Position numbers and translations under genes: made by a program
Notes under the pieces: model-generated
What the model saw: the letters and a program-made list of their open reading frames with translations, nothing else
What the model was told of the DNA's origin: nothing
The model's database searches: none
DNA from: Cucumis sativus
Lineage: Eukaryota; Streptophyta; Magnoliopsida; Cucurbitales; Cucurbitaceae
NCBI RefSeq assembly: GCF_000004075.3
Contig: NC_026660.2
Span: forward strand, 22,757,498 to 22,821,497
Reading direction: 5' to 3'
DNA: 64,000 bases
Part shown: piece after piece, positions 25,076-37,567 of the stretch
Layout: each line of letters starts with the position of its first letter
Numbering within the stretch: the first letter of the stretch is position 1

Positions 25076-26547
25076 TTACTGAAGCATCTATGAGATCTAC
25101 TGTCCACACTGAATTCATGGATTCAATGAGATTTCCTACGAATTAAGCCAGTACGGAAAACCCAGGTGAATATCAAAAGAAGTAGAACAGCAATGAAATC
25201 AACAAACAATTTTACAACCCTATCTCCTTTTTTTTTCTTTTCTTTTTTGTTCAGCTTCATGTGGGTTTCTTTTGTTTATCCATAACCTCTCTTAAAATCT
25301 GTGTTTTTGAAGCTTGGGTTTTAATTCCTTTTCTTTTCTTCACCTTTAGCTTGCATCGGATCCGTGGTTTTTTATTCTGATCTTCATTTCTCGTGGCCAA
25401 TTTCTTTTGGGAGAGTAGGTTTTGGGTTCTGGGTTCTGGGTTGGGCTTTATTTTAGGTGTATGTCCCAATTTTGAGATACCCTTTTGTGTTCGATGAAAG
25501 TCCCCGGTATTTTTTTTATTTTTTATTTTTTTTTTTTATAATTTTGAGCTGTTTTTCTGGATTTTGACTGTCTAGGGTTTGAATTGTAATGGGGCTCTAT
25601 TAATTTTGAACTATAGGTATGCATTTAGGTTGTTGACTTTCTATAAGGAGAAATAAAAAATAGGCGGTAAGGTAAGGCCGAACCAGGATTATTTATTATT
25701 AGAATTACTCATGGTAGTTAACATGTAGAATTCTTGTACCTCCCTAAATCGAGTTTTCTTAATTGCTAAACTGATTTCGTGGGGAATTAGCTGCTTTTTC
25801 AGTTTGTTTAGTCAACATCTGATTTTGATTCCTAAAAATTTATCCTATGCATGATTTCACAATTTTGTTGTCTTTATAGTAAAGTTTTGATTCTGGACTT
25901 TCGGTTTCTACTTTATTATTGTAATTTTGAGATCCTATCATCACCTATTGTTTCTCATAGATTTCTTTTACCAAAAATCTATTATTTCTTTGAATGTATT
26001 GCATAAACAACTATTTTGTTCTGCATTACCGTTGTCTCCTTCTCTGATGCTAATGGATATGCTTTCATTGATTTAGGCGAGGGGTGGCACAGAATATTCT
26101 TTTCGGAGCAGGCACTAAATTAATAAGTTATCAAGATCACTCTAGAGTGCCATTCAATTGGCATTCATTCTAAGAATGCTAAGGAAGATAACCACAGCTA
26201 TCGTTCGAGGATTTTCGTGGCGTTAGGACTGAGGGATTGAGCACATATAATGTGCTAGAAGGATATTTGTTGAAGCAAGGATGGATGTTCATGTTATATT
26301 TGCACAATATAATGGAACAGGGGTTATTTACAATGGATGATTTTTGTTCTTTTTTCCTTTTTTCTTCGGTTGTAGAAATTTTTACTTTCTAGTTAGTAAA
26401 AGAGTGGTAGTTGCAGAGAACACAAACACCTGATGTAAATTGTTTATCTCGATGCTTATTAGGAAGTTTGTAGTTTTCTGGACTTGTTAGCCACGCTTTA
26501 CACACTGCTCCATTCCGACTATTTTGTGGAAAATCTCCATTTATACC
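25076..26547 (+). promoter_or_regulatory. EIN2 leader with probable intron and several upstream ORFs
   Basis: A leader exon probably ends at AACCCAG|GTGAAT (25165/25166), and an acceptor ATTTAG lies at 26076, giving a leader intron of about 0.9 kb; other acceptors further right are possible. Upstream frames are 25090-25146 (18 codons), 26176-26226 (16), 26250-26258 (ATG TGC TAG), 26281-26340 (19), overlapping 26285-26392 (35), an ATGTAA start-stop at 26433-26438, and 26452-26490 (12). All terminate before the EIN2 ATG at 26548. Confidence 0.5.
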
Positions 26548-29500
26548 ATGGAATCTACGACATTGCATACAACTCATCAGTCGGGTGCTATTCATAGGTT
26601 TATACCTTTCATTGCACCTGCACTTCTAGTTTCAATTAGTTATGTTGACCCTGGAAAGTGGGCTGCAACTGTTGAAGGAGGTGCTCGGTTTGGCTTTGAT
26701 TTGTTTGTGTTAGTGCTTCTTTTCAATCTTGCTGCTATTTTATGCCAGTATCTCTCAGCTAGCATTGGTGTGGTCACTGGAAGAGGTCTTGCCCAGGTAA
26801 TTTATTTGTTTTCAAGGCTTTCGCATTTTTACTTATGTTGTGTCTATCAAGCAGCTTTTATCTGAAAATCAGTCAATTGACCGATGTTGATTTTTCCCTT
26901 TATTAGTTTTGAATTTTTTTTTTATGGGAGAATTTCATGTGTTGGTTGTATCTTGTATTCTCCTATGTGGTTCGTTTGCATCTTTCTCATTAGTCTTCAA
27001 TTTCGAGGACTTTTTTGTAATTATCTTTTAGACACGAATCTCTATGGTTGAATTCCCTTCTTGTAGAAGGGGTCCCCTGTTTTTTTGTTGGCTTTGTTTT
27101 TTTATGCCCGTTTATTCTTTCATTTATTCTCAATGAAAGTTGTTCTTATAAATAAATAAATGTGTGTGGACGTGTCTCTGTTTCCAGTTTGGGTTGATGT
27201 TTGATATGTTAGCTTGTAACCTTCACTTTCACTTTATGCCTCTTCCATTTTGGTTTGTTCCATGGGTATAGGTTGATTTTTGTTATTTTTTAAATTACTT
27301 GACTGCTAGTTGTTAAATGTTACTGGAGGTTGACATATTTACCCTATTTTGTTTTGTTGATTATACCAAAGATATGCAACGAGGAGTATGATAAGTGTAC
27401 ATGTTTCTTCCTGGGAATCCAAGCAGAGGCTTCTGTGATTCTGTTAGACCTTAACATGGTATTTTATTTTGTTTCTGCTAAGTTATTCCAGACTTCCAGC
27501 CAAACCTGTGATTCAGTTTTGTTAAGATTTTTTTTAGTGAAGCATGGTCTAATTTGACCATATTTTAATTCTTCATTTTCATTATAAAGCTAACATGTCA
27601 TTTAAAAAACATACTAGATCTTGGGCATTTCAAATGGACTTAATCTTCTACTTGGGTGGGACCTCTTCACATGTGTCCTTTTGACGGGTGTTGCTGCTGC
27701 TTTATTTCCTCCTTTTGCTGACCTTCTGGTAAATAGAACTTTTAATCAATCATGCATAACTTTCTCTTTGATGTAATTCATTATCTCAAGGGTTTCTATT
27801 TTCTAGGAAGATGGCAGGGCAAAGTTCCTCTATATATGTATGGCGGGATTTGTACTGCTCTCTTTGGTTCTTGGAGTATTAATCAGTCAACCTGAAATCC
27901 CACTTTCCATGAATCTCATGCCGACAAGGTTAAATGGGGAAAGTGCCTTTACTCTTATGAGTCTTCTTGGAGCAAGTGTCATGCCACACAATTTTTATGT
28001 GCATTCTTCTATTGTGCAGGTACTTCTCGTTTCTTCTATCGCCATTTGTATTTGATTGAGCATAAAACTGCAAATGTTTTACTTTTCTTAGTCAATGTGT
28101 ATGTGCAGACAAGGAAAGTCCAATGAGATGATTTTTGCCTACCAATATCTTAAGATTAGGATGTCATTCTAGGCGGTTGATCAAGTTCAAAACTTCTGGG
28201 ATTCAAATGTTTTAATCATTTAGATTTCTTCATAGTATAAATTTGGATATCCTTATGTGCTTTATAATGATTTTCCTTTCTTCTTTTTGCAGCAGCACCA
28301 GAGTCCACCAAATATTTCCAAAGAAGTTTCGTGTTATAATCATTTGTTTGCTATTTTCTGCATATTCAGTGGAATTTATGTGGTGAATAACGTTCTCATG
28401 AACTCAGCTGCAAATGTATTCTATAGCAGTGGTCTTGCTTTGCACACCTTTACAGATGCATTGTCTTTAATGGAGCAGGTGTTCTAGAGTCCCCCCCTCC
28501 CTTTTAAATTTATTTATTTTTGTTTACTTGCTCCTTAACACAGTTTTACTGTAATAAGTATTGATTTTATTTTCCATTTCCCTCCAAACTATGCAGGTAT
28601 TTGGGAGCTCAGTGGTATATGTTCTCTTCTTACTTGTTTTGTTTCTATCAAATCAAATCACAGCTCTCACATGGAGTCTTGGTGGTCAACTGGTTCTGAC
28701 CAATTTCTTAAAATTAGATATTCCTGGTTGGCTCCATTGTGCTACAATTAGGATTATTGCCATTATTCCAGCACTATGCTGTGTCTGGAGTTCGGGTGCT
28801 GAAGGGATGTATCAACTTCTTATATTTTCTCAGGTTATGGTAGCTCTATTGCTTCCATCTTCTGTGATTCCCCTCTATCGTGTTGCTTCATCAAGAACAA
28901 TAATGGGTGCCCTCAAAATATCGCAGCTTGTGGAATTTATAGCAATTGGTATCTTTATTGGAATATTAGGACTGAAAATTATATTTGTTGTAGAGATGAT
29001 TTTTGGTAACAGTGATTGGGTAGTTAACTTGAGGTGGAACATGGGGAGTGGTATGTCAATCCCATTTGTGGTTCTTCTTATTACTGCTTGTTCATCGTTT
29101 TGTCTGATGCTATGGTTGGCAGCTACCCCATTAAAATCTGCTACTACTATTGCCCAATTAGATGCTCAAGTATTGAACTGGGATATGGCAGAGGTTAGAC
29201 CCGATTCATCTGAAGAGAGGGAAAACATAGATTTGGGGAAAAGTTCATACAGTGCCGAGCCTATAGAAAGTCATTCTGACCTATCTTCAACAAAGTTTGA
29301 TTTTAATTTGCCTGAAAATATTATGGAACCTGATCAGGTTCTTGGTTCAGTTAATCAAAACGAGAATCGATCTAGTACTGTAGTTCCAAGCTCCCCAAAA
29401 TATGTACAAGAGGAACTTGAATCCACTGAGGAGTTAGTCTCATCCTCAATTGTGACTCACGATGTTCCTGATTCAACATTGGCTGACAAAAAGGTCTTAA

Positions 29501-32172
29501 AAATAGAGTCAGTGGAGGCCGTTGAAAAGACTGTTGGACTCGATGGTGATTTGCGTTCTGAGAAGGATGATTATGAGGTTGATAACTGGGAGGCTGAAGA
29601 GTCACTGAAAGAGATCTCTGGGAATATACCATCCTCAACATCTGAGGGTCCTGGTTCTTTTAGAAGTATTGGTGGGAGAAGTGAAGAAGGTGGGAATGGA
29701 ACTGGTAGTCTTTCAAGGTTAGCTGGCCTCGGGCGTGCTGCAAGGCGCCAACTTACTGGAATTCTTGATGAATTTTGGGGACAATTGTATGATTTCCATG
29801 GGGTGCCTACTCAAGATGCAAAGGTTAAGAAACTAGATTTGTTACTGGGTTTTACCTCTCTGAAATTGGATGCTGTTGGTAAAGATTTTCCTCACTCATC
29901 ACCTATTGGATGCAAAACATCCGATCCAATTTCTTCTAGTTTGTACGACTCCCCCAAGAGTCAGAGGGTACAAAGTGGGTTAGAACCACCCTATGGGATA
30001 CAAAAGGGGCACCAGCCATTGTGGTCTAACCACATGCAGCATTGGGATGCATATGTGAATAATTCTAGCCATAATGCTCTGGACTCTGGAGTGAAGCGAT
30101 ATTCTAGTTTGCGCAGTTTGCCTTCTACTGAGAGTTGGGATTATCAGCCTGCCACAGTCCATGGCTATCAGTTAACTTATCTGAGTAGAATGGCAAAGGA
30201 CAGAAGTTCTGGTAATTCGAACGGTCAGTTGGATTCATCAGGCTCTAAATATCATACCTTGGGTGGTGGTGGTGCAGGCTTGCGAGACTCAGTTGCATTT
30301 GCAATGGGGCAAAAGTTGCAAAATGGCTTGGGTGCTTGTCAGCAGGCGGCTCCCCCAGGTTTTTCCAACATCACAGTATCCAGGAAACCTTCTTCCGAAT
30401 CTGAAAGGAAATATTATGATCATTCTCTTTCTGGAACTGGTGAGAATTTAGTGAGTGTATCTAACACAAAGAAATACCATAGCTTACCGGATATTCACCG
30501 TGATCAGCACACATCAGATAAGAGTTCTCAGTGGGATAATGTGAGTGGTTATGGAACATCTATTGGTAGAATAACAGCTCGTGGAGTGTCCACAAATTCT
30601 GGATCAAGATTAGTTTCTCCTTTAGCATTTGATGAACTATCTCCTGCAAATGTCTACAGTGGTGCATTATCACCACAAATGAATCCTCATCTGGATTCTG
30701 GATCTTTCTGGCATAGACAGCCTTCTGAGCAATTTGGCTTGGACAAAAATAGCAACTCCGAGAGTAAAGGAATTGGGAGGCTGCATTCAATTAGTCACGA
30801 AGCTTCTTTTGTTGTTAATTCAGAGGCCAGGCTTCTCCAGTCCTTCAGAGACTGCATTGTCAAACTTCTGAAATTAGAAGGATCAGACTGGTTATTTGGG
30901 CAAAGTGATGGTGCTGACGAGGAGCTAATTGATTGTGTAGCTGCCAGGGAGAAATTTCTTTATGAAGCTGAGGCAAGGGAGATGGGTCGGGTGGTCCGCA
31001 TGAAAGAATCTCCTTCATTTTCTCCTGATAGGAGACCAGGTTCTGGAATGAAGAATGATACAAATTTCTCCAATGTTTCTATTTCCTCTGTACCTCATTG
31101 TGGAGAAGGCTGTATTTGGAGATCAGATTTGATTGTAAGTTTTGGTGTATGGTGCATTCACCGTATTCTAGATCTCTCACTTATGGAAAGTCGGCCTGAA
31201 CTATGGGGAAAATATACCTATGTACTCAATCGTCTTCAGGTAAACATTGTCTGTTTGTCTTTGTATCATTAGCATATAACCTAGTGTATCAGGTAAAAGT
31301 CTCTTACTGAAAATACCATTGGTCTTTGTTGAGATCACATCCATTTACATAAGTTGAGAGTTCGATCAGTTGCAGGGCTGACATATTTTGCAGTCAAAAT
31401 GGCTAGTAGTTTTGGATTATATGAATTACAGATATTCTAATGGGATCAATTGTTTTATGCATCCGACCTAAGTGTTTGGGTTGAGAGTTTGTATTGTTTG
31501 CATACGGATATTTTCAGAATATGTTGATTTTAATCTCTTCTGCCCTGAGTGTTTGGGTGGTTTTGATAATGTGCTTACTGGCTCCATTTAGAGTCAATAT
31601 GAAAGATACAAATAGTAAGGAACATGCTTTTCCATCTTAAGATAATATGCACAACTTGTATGTGCATGTCGTAGGAATTGTAATCAAATTTTCCTTTTAG
31701 ATCGTCATGGAAGATTGTGAAATGAGGGTGTACTGTCCACTGATTTGCTTTTACTCCTTGTGAACTCTAATGGCAAACATTCTTTCAGGGTATTATCGAT
31801 CCTGCATTTTCGAAGCCTCGTATACCGATGCCACCATGCTTCTGCCTCCAAATTCCCCAAGCATTCCAGCAGAGGTCAAGCCCACAAATTGCAAATGGAA
31901 TGTTGCCTCCTGCTGCAAAACCTGGCAAGGGAAAATGCACCACTGCTGCAATGCTTCTGGATATGGTCAAGGATGTGGAGATAGCCATCTCTTGCCGAAA
32001 AGGTCGAACTGGTACAGCAGCCGGCGACGTAGCTTTCCCAAAGGGGAAGGAGAACTTGGCTTCAGTCCTCAAACGCTACAAGCGCCGATTATCCAATAAA
32101 CCAGTTGCCACTCACGAAGTATCATCTATTTCACGCAAGATTTCAGCAACATCCGTTCCTTATAGCTCATAG
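26548..32172 (+). CDS. EIN2: ETHYLENE INSENSITIVE 2, NRAMP-like ethylene signal transducer
   Basis: Central positive transducer of ethylene signalling. The ER-anchored NRAMP-like part holds a cytosolic C-terminus that, without CTR1 phosphorylation, is cleaved and moves to the nucleus and P-bodies. Coding exons: 26548-26796, 27372-27458, 27618-27728, 27807-28019, 28293-28478, 28597-31239, 31789-32172. All introns are phase 0 GT-AG; the product is 1290 residues, close to the Arabidopsis 1294. The N-terminal part (about 15-460) has the multi-helix NRAMP fold with [31 protein letters not shown] (Ser655) aligns with the region holding Arabidopsis Ser645, the CTR1 site near the cleavage point. Exon 7 carries the nuclear localisation motif LKRYKRRL at 1257-1264. 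Start: ATG 26548, first in frame ([13 protein letters not shown]). No break or missing motif was seen; exon 5 has a tandem acceptor. Confidence 0.96.
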
Positions 32173-33240
32173 TATTTACCCAAAAATGGTGATCAAATCA
32201 CCCAGCTGTTTAATTTTGGAAAGCAGCTCATGGTTTGGAACGAGATGCCCTCGTCTTGGTCTTTACTCTCTCTCAAAACATGTATCAAGGCTCTTTGCTG
32301 CGAATTTTCTTCTCACATGTTAAAATATGATTAGGATGTGACTCAATGGACCCTTAGTTGCAGCAAAACTCAGGAAACTGGTGCAAACACACATGGAAAG
32401 TTGATTGTTATGATGGTTGCACTACTTACTTGTATCAAAGTAATTGCTGGAGGAGAGATCACAAGGTGACTTTGAAAAGTTGAAAAAAAAATGTTAGTAT
32501 ATAGCAGACAGAGCTAATGTGCTGTATATATTGTCTGTGCAAAACTTTCTGAAACATTTCAAATCTCTTTCCACAAAAGCTATTCTAGATCTTGCTGTTT
32601 GTTGTTAGATCATGCAGAAACTTTCTTCTGTTGCCCGTTTCGGTGAGTCAAAAGATAACTACATACTCTAGGGTTTTTTTTTACTGTGTTTTTGTCAATT
32701 CAGATCATCTGAATTGGTTCATATCTAGATATTCTATGGTCGGTTTCTGGGTTTTCTTTCTTTGGGAACTGAAAAGTTGTTTGAATGTTTCTAGGTAGCC
32801 ACTACAATGTTTTGTGGTTAAAATTTTATTATTTGGTTTATCATTTTGTCAATGGAATTGGTTGATGGAAAATGCAGAAAACAGGCCATTTGGGAGTTTC
32901 CCTCTGTTAAGGAGACATTGTATTAATAATGGAAGTGAACTTCCACATGGAAGGTCTCTGTTTTCATTTGCTGTTTGATACATGATTTCATTTATTATTG
33001 TATAATAAGTCTATAAATGTCCATCTTCTGACTAATCAATCATTATCCTTTCTTTCTTTTCACAATATTTGAACCTCTTACCTTTATATTTCTATTTCTA
33101 TTTTATTTGTGGATGGGTGTACTTTTTTAAAAATAAATCAAAATATCTTACAAACACCTTTTTGTTATATATTAATATATACAAACAATTGCAGAGATAA
33201 TATTTAAGAATTGTTATTTTTGCCAAAAACAAAATTAAGA
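32173..33240 (+). other. EIN2 3' UTR and downstream spacer
   Basis: No further coding exon is seen. The transcript probably ends between 32.5 and 33.05 kb, but the exact poly(A) site cannot be set. Confidence 0.4.
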
Positions 33241-33255
33241 ATTGCTCCATGATAT

Positions 33256-33351
33256 GATCGTGGGCCGTATCTTTGACTTAAGAATTAGCCCAAGTTCAAC
33301 AGCGATATGGGCCTCCTCCCCCATTAAAGGCCGAAAATAAGCCCTAAGTGA
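33256..33351 (+). pseudogene. Decayed partial copy of the 55-residue membrane microprotein gene
   Basis: This 96-bp stretch matches 35024-35144, the 3' two-thirds of the microprotein gene, in the same order: GATCGTGGGCC; AGCCCAA.TTC; ATGGGCCTCC; TCCCCCA; GGCC; ATAAGCCC; TGA. The 27 bases from AGCCCAA to ATGGGCC are the same length in both, with about 19 identities, and a 3-base gap lies between CCTCC and TCCCCCA. A larger deletion removes the basic stretch. No open frame with a start remains, so it looks like a fossil tandem duplicate. Confidence 0.5.
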
Positions 33352-33504
33352 TCTTTCAAATACTAGAGGTGTTTGCTTGTAAGAATACAAACATTGGAAA
33401 TTAGCTTTAGTGGTCATCAAACAAATATCTAACTTCGACCTTTATAGTATAAGTTTATATACGTTGAAGTTTTGCTTATGTCCGCACCCATCTTTTCTTT
33501 ACGA

Positions 33505-33806
33505 CAAATTGCAAAAATCACCAGTAGGATATGATAGTTGTAATTACACCTCCCAATTTTCAATGGTAAAATTGGACACTTAAACATTTTCAAATATGGA
33601 TCTTCAAACTTACATAATAGTATAAATTATATAACATCAGTTTTTAGGCTCACTTTTATCATTTATAAATCTAATTTTTACCATTATTGTAAGCTTTGAG
33701 AGTCCAATTTTAACACTTTGTAGAGTTTGGAAGTTTATCGTTTACAATTAAAAGTTTGATGTAATTGCAACTACAACCATACTTTATGATTGATTTTTGT
33801 AATTTA
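33505..33806. mobile_element. Foldback (MITE-like) element
   Basis: The left end, AAATTGCAAAAATCA then GTTGTAATTACA and GGTAAAATTGGACACTTAAA, recurs inverted at the right end, whose complement reads AAATTACAAAAATCA, GTTGCAATTACA and GTTAAAATTGGACTCTCAAA. The imperfect inverted repeats run for roughly 100 bp each around a short centre. No coding capacity is present. Target-site duplications were not clear. Confidence 0.5.
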
Positions 33807-34504
33807 ATTGCACGTTCAAATCCTAGAAATCCAAAAAATGGAAGAAAAAGAAAAATCAAACTACACTCGTTTGTGTTTTCTTATATTTTATATTTTGTTT
33901 TTCCAGTTGGTTTCATATTTTGTTTTTTTTCCTAGAGGGTAAATAGTCTTTATTATTATTATTATTATTTTAAGTAGATCTATTTTAATCTTCCTCTAAA
34001 AATACATTTTAACCTTTTCTTTTACCATTTGGTTTGAGTTACTTTATAAAGAAAAAAAAGAAGACATATACATACAATTTTTTTTTATTTTTTTTTTGCA
34101 TAACCCAAAATGAAAAATATTTGTCCACCAAGATATTATTAATTTTCAAGATGAAAAGTATTTAGAAAAATCCCATCTTCTTATTCTCACTACAAAAATT
34201 TCTAACATATTTATTATTTACTTTAATTGTGATTGGATGAATAAAAGAAAATAAAGAAAAATCGAACATTTTGAAACGTCAAGAAAACCCTCACCTCACA
34301 TGGCCCCTCACCTTTAGAGTTATTTACAAAATTGCCTCCACACATATTTTATATATTCTTCAAATTAATATAAATAAATAATATAGTATATAATATATAA
34401 AATTAGAAATTTCTTTTTCTCTTCATCAATTTCTCATCTTCTTCCTTCCAGCTGGGTCTGTTCTTGCTAGGTTTTGGTGAAACAAAACAAAACAAAACAA
34501 AAAG

Positions 34505-34971
34505 GTAATCTTCGATATCTTATTAATCTTCATCTCTTATTTCTCAATTTTTAATGAATTACCTCCTTCTCTTTCACAATTTTTATTTTATGGTTTTCTT
34601 CTTCTTCTTCCACTGATTCTTATTACTCTCTCCTTTCATAGCATGTAATTGTCCACAATTCCCCTCCCTTCTCTTTCTTTCAATTTAAACAATCTATACT
34701 ATATCTTACTTTTAATTTCTTTGTATTCTTCCTGAAATCTCATCTTCAATTATCTAATTTTGAAACTATATATATATATTTTTTAGAATTAAAGATAAAT
34801 CGGTTCTGAACAATAACTTAGTAAAGGTAAAGTTAACAGTGAACGACTTGATTTGGGATCTTTTCTTATAAAATAAATATAACAAACAAAAATTGATATA
34901 TTTTATTATATGTACAAGGACAAAATTATAAAAAGAAAATTTAGTTTGCTAAATTTTAAAACAAATCTTAG
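34505..34971 (+). other. Probable leader intron of the microprotein gene
   Basis: A purine-rich AACAAAACAAAACAAAAAG repeat ends at the donor AAAG|GTAATC (34504/34505). The acceptor AATCTTAG lies at 34971, five bases before the start codon. The leader exon would sit at about 34.43-34.50 kb. Inferred from splice signals only. Confidence 0.5.
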
Positions 34972-34976
34972 GATTG

Positions 34977-35144
34977 ATGGGGTACGTTGTGATAATTCCA
35001 CTATGGATGTTGTTGTTCGTTGTGATCGTGGGCCTTACTGTTTACCTATTAGTAAGGGCCCGTAGACGAAGACAAGCAGCCCAACTTCCAGTTTATTATG
35101 GGCCTCCAGCTCCCCCACTTGGGGCCCAAGATAAGCCCAACTGA
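34977..35144 (+). CDS. 55-residue single-pass membrane microprotein
   Basis: ATG at 34977 directly follows a good 3' splice acceptor. The frame gives 55 residues: MGYVVIIPLWMLLFVVIVGL starts a hydrophobic helix (about 3-26), followed at once by a basic RARRRRQ cluster (28-33) and a short tail with YYGPPAPPLGAQ. The positive charges after the helix predict a cytosolic tail with the N-terminus outside or in the lumen. The proline-rich VYYGPPAPP pattern is shared, as far as I recall, by small uncharacterised plant membrane proteins with a hydrophobic start and an Arg-rich stretch; function unknown. Codon use and GC content stand out from the AT-rich flanks, which supports a real gene. A decayed copy lies 1.7 kb upstream. 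Confidence 0.7.
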   Translation: MGYVVIIPLWMLLFVVIVGLTVYLLVRARRRRQAAQLPVYYGPPAPPLGAQDKPN

Positions 35145-36591
35145 TTTATCCAATACAATGCTCGTACTAGTAAGTTGTGTGTGTGTGAATTTTCGAGAAT
35201 GTTTTTTCTTTGTTGATACTAAAGTTTTATTTTGGACTTTTAGTATTTGTATAGAATTAAATAAATGTATTTGTAATTTAGTTCATATTGTTTGAGCTTA
35301 TTGTTGGCATACATATAGACATTTATTCAGCTTATATATCTACGTATAGAGTTCCAAACTTTGTAGGATGTGAGAAATTTAGGAACTATCAATAGTGATG
35401 ATATTTAATTAAGTTGAGTAACATCTTTCATGTTAGGCGCAATACGTCGTGGACTAACAAGTTTTGTAAACCAATTTGAAGAGAGTTGTTTGTTGATTGT
35501 GAATAATAGTCCCCTACTACAACTTATAACACTTCAAACATTTTTCTATATCAAAAAATTTAACCCATTACAAAGCTCAATAATAGTTAATTTTGAATAT
35601 AGGCTTGGACATCCAACTTTTCATATGTTACCACAATACTTTTAAAAAATCAATTTTAACCCATAAAGCTCAGTGGTAGCTCAAAATTCTTTCTAGTCTT
35701 TTAACTTATAATTACTTTTACTTTATTCCATTCAAAATGAATTTATAGTTACTAAAACAAACATAGAACTGTGTTTTACAATAAGTGTTAGCTAAAGTGA
35801 GTTTTGGTTAAGTAAGTGACATAAGAAGTTTGACTTTTATTCCTTCAACTATTTCGAGATTTTGTTAAATTGGAATGCATATCTTAAAATAGAAATCCAT
35901 CGACATCTTAAGATATTCAATAATAATTTTAAGATGTCAAGCATCGTAACAATGTTGTTAAACAAAAGTGATGGTCTAGATGTCTACACCTTGAGAAACT
36001 AGCACTACTACAAACAATCAACAAACTTGATTTTTTTATGGTTAAAATATCTCATCAAAAAGAAAACTTCAATATGTTTTGTCCATGGAGGAAACTTAAA
36101 AGCCTATCATGAAAAACATATTTTTTTCTTTTTTCACACCCACCTTAGCTTTACGAAACCTTTTGTCCACAAGTACATAAAAGTGTTAGATGAGCTAAGC
36201 TCATGTTAGCTAGTTTCTACTGCTTCTACAAATTTTAAAACTCTTAATTACAAACGTTCAATTTAACTCATTAAAGTTGTAAACAATAACTAATTTAACT
36301 TTGATAAAGTCACTTATTTCAATCGAAATATAACTACAACAGTTAACTTTTAAAAAAGTAATATTGTATTATTTATGAATATAAAGTAATAATTGGAAAA
36401 AAAGTAGTAAGGAATTAAGAATCTTATTCATAAATATTATGTTTTTTTAGCCGGGTCCAGATTTTGTGCTTCGTGCCCATCATTTTTTTAAACTTCCGTC
36501 TTCACGCCGCACCTCATCCTCTCTTTCTCGTCTCCGGCGTTCACCATCTCCTTCTCAATCTTCAACGTTCATCATCTCCGTCTGAATCCGA

Positions 36592-36632
36592 CAATCCAAT
36601 CCAACCTATATTTTATAAGTTGGATTGGATTG
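36592..36632. repeat. Perfect inverted repeat, 14-bp stem, 13-base loop
   Basis: CAATCCAATCCAAC at 36592-36605 is the exact reverse complement of GTTGGATTGGATTG at 36619-36632. It lies at the end of a GC-richer patch and may be the end of a decayed transposable element. Confidence 0.85.
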
Positions 36633-37567
36633 AAAATACTATTTAAGTTATTTGAGTTGTCAATCTAACTAACTAAAAAATATAGTGTCTCCGAACTCAT
36701 TTACACGCGTAGATTAGGCAACAATGAATGAAGAGAAAGAAGTAATTTAATAGATATTTTATTTGTTAGTATTATTATTTTGAGCACATCCCAATATATA
36801 TTATTGTTATTGAGAAAGAAGGAATGGTGGTTGACGTGAGGTCGTCGGCTACCAAGGAAAGCGTGGATCCTGAGCGTTTAAAAATGTTTGGTAGGTGAAA
36901 TGAATGGCAGAGAATTCAAATGTATTTAATTTGTTGAATGAAAGGGAAATTGGATTCTATTAATGCCACAACATTCCCTTATACAAATTTTGCCAAATTA
37001 ACTTCCCTTCCTCTTCAACAACTATTAGAGATGTAATCAAGTTTCCGAACCTCATTCATCTTCCTTTCTTTCTACTTCTTTTCTTCTTACCAATTTATCA
37101 TATTAAATTTTCAATTCTCCACTTAAATATTTATAATATATATACAAACTATTTTGAACTATATACTATCAATATCAAATATCAAATATAGTATCAAAGT
37201 CCATAAAATTTAAATGTGTTTACGAACTACCAAACCACATATTATCCTGTACTAATATTTTACGTTTAAAATCAAGTTTATAATATCAACTTTTATCTAT
37301 AAATTTTTTCGATTTATCATCTAATTTTTTCTTATTAAAGAATCAAATCAAGATTTAAAATTTTCATTAGGAATACAAGAAACATAAATTATAAAATAAA
37401 AGTTGGACATTTAATTGTAAATTTTTTTAAAAAATTAAAATGACACAACTACTTCAAATATTTACAAGTATAACAAAATATTATAATACCATTTGTGTCT
37501 ATTATTATATGTAGAAAATAGACTATAATATTGAAAATTTGACAAAAATAGTACATATTTTTTTGAA

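Noticed and set aside
28561-28596. EIN2 exon 6 beginning at 28561 as a separate start
   Set aside because: 28561 is TTG inside the intron; a clear acceptor (ATGCAG at 28596) and phase-0 continuity place the exon start at 28597.
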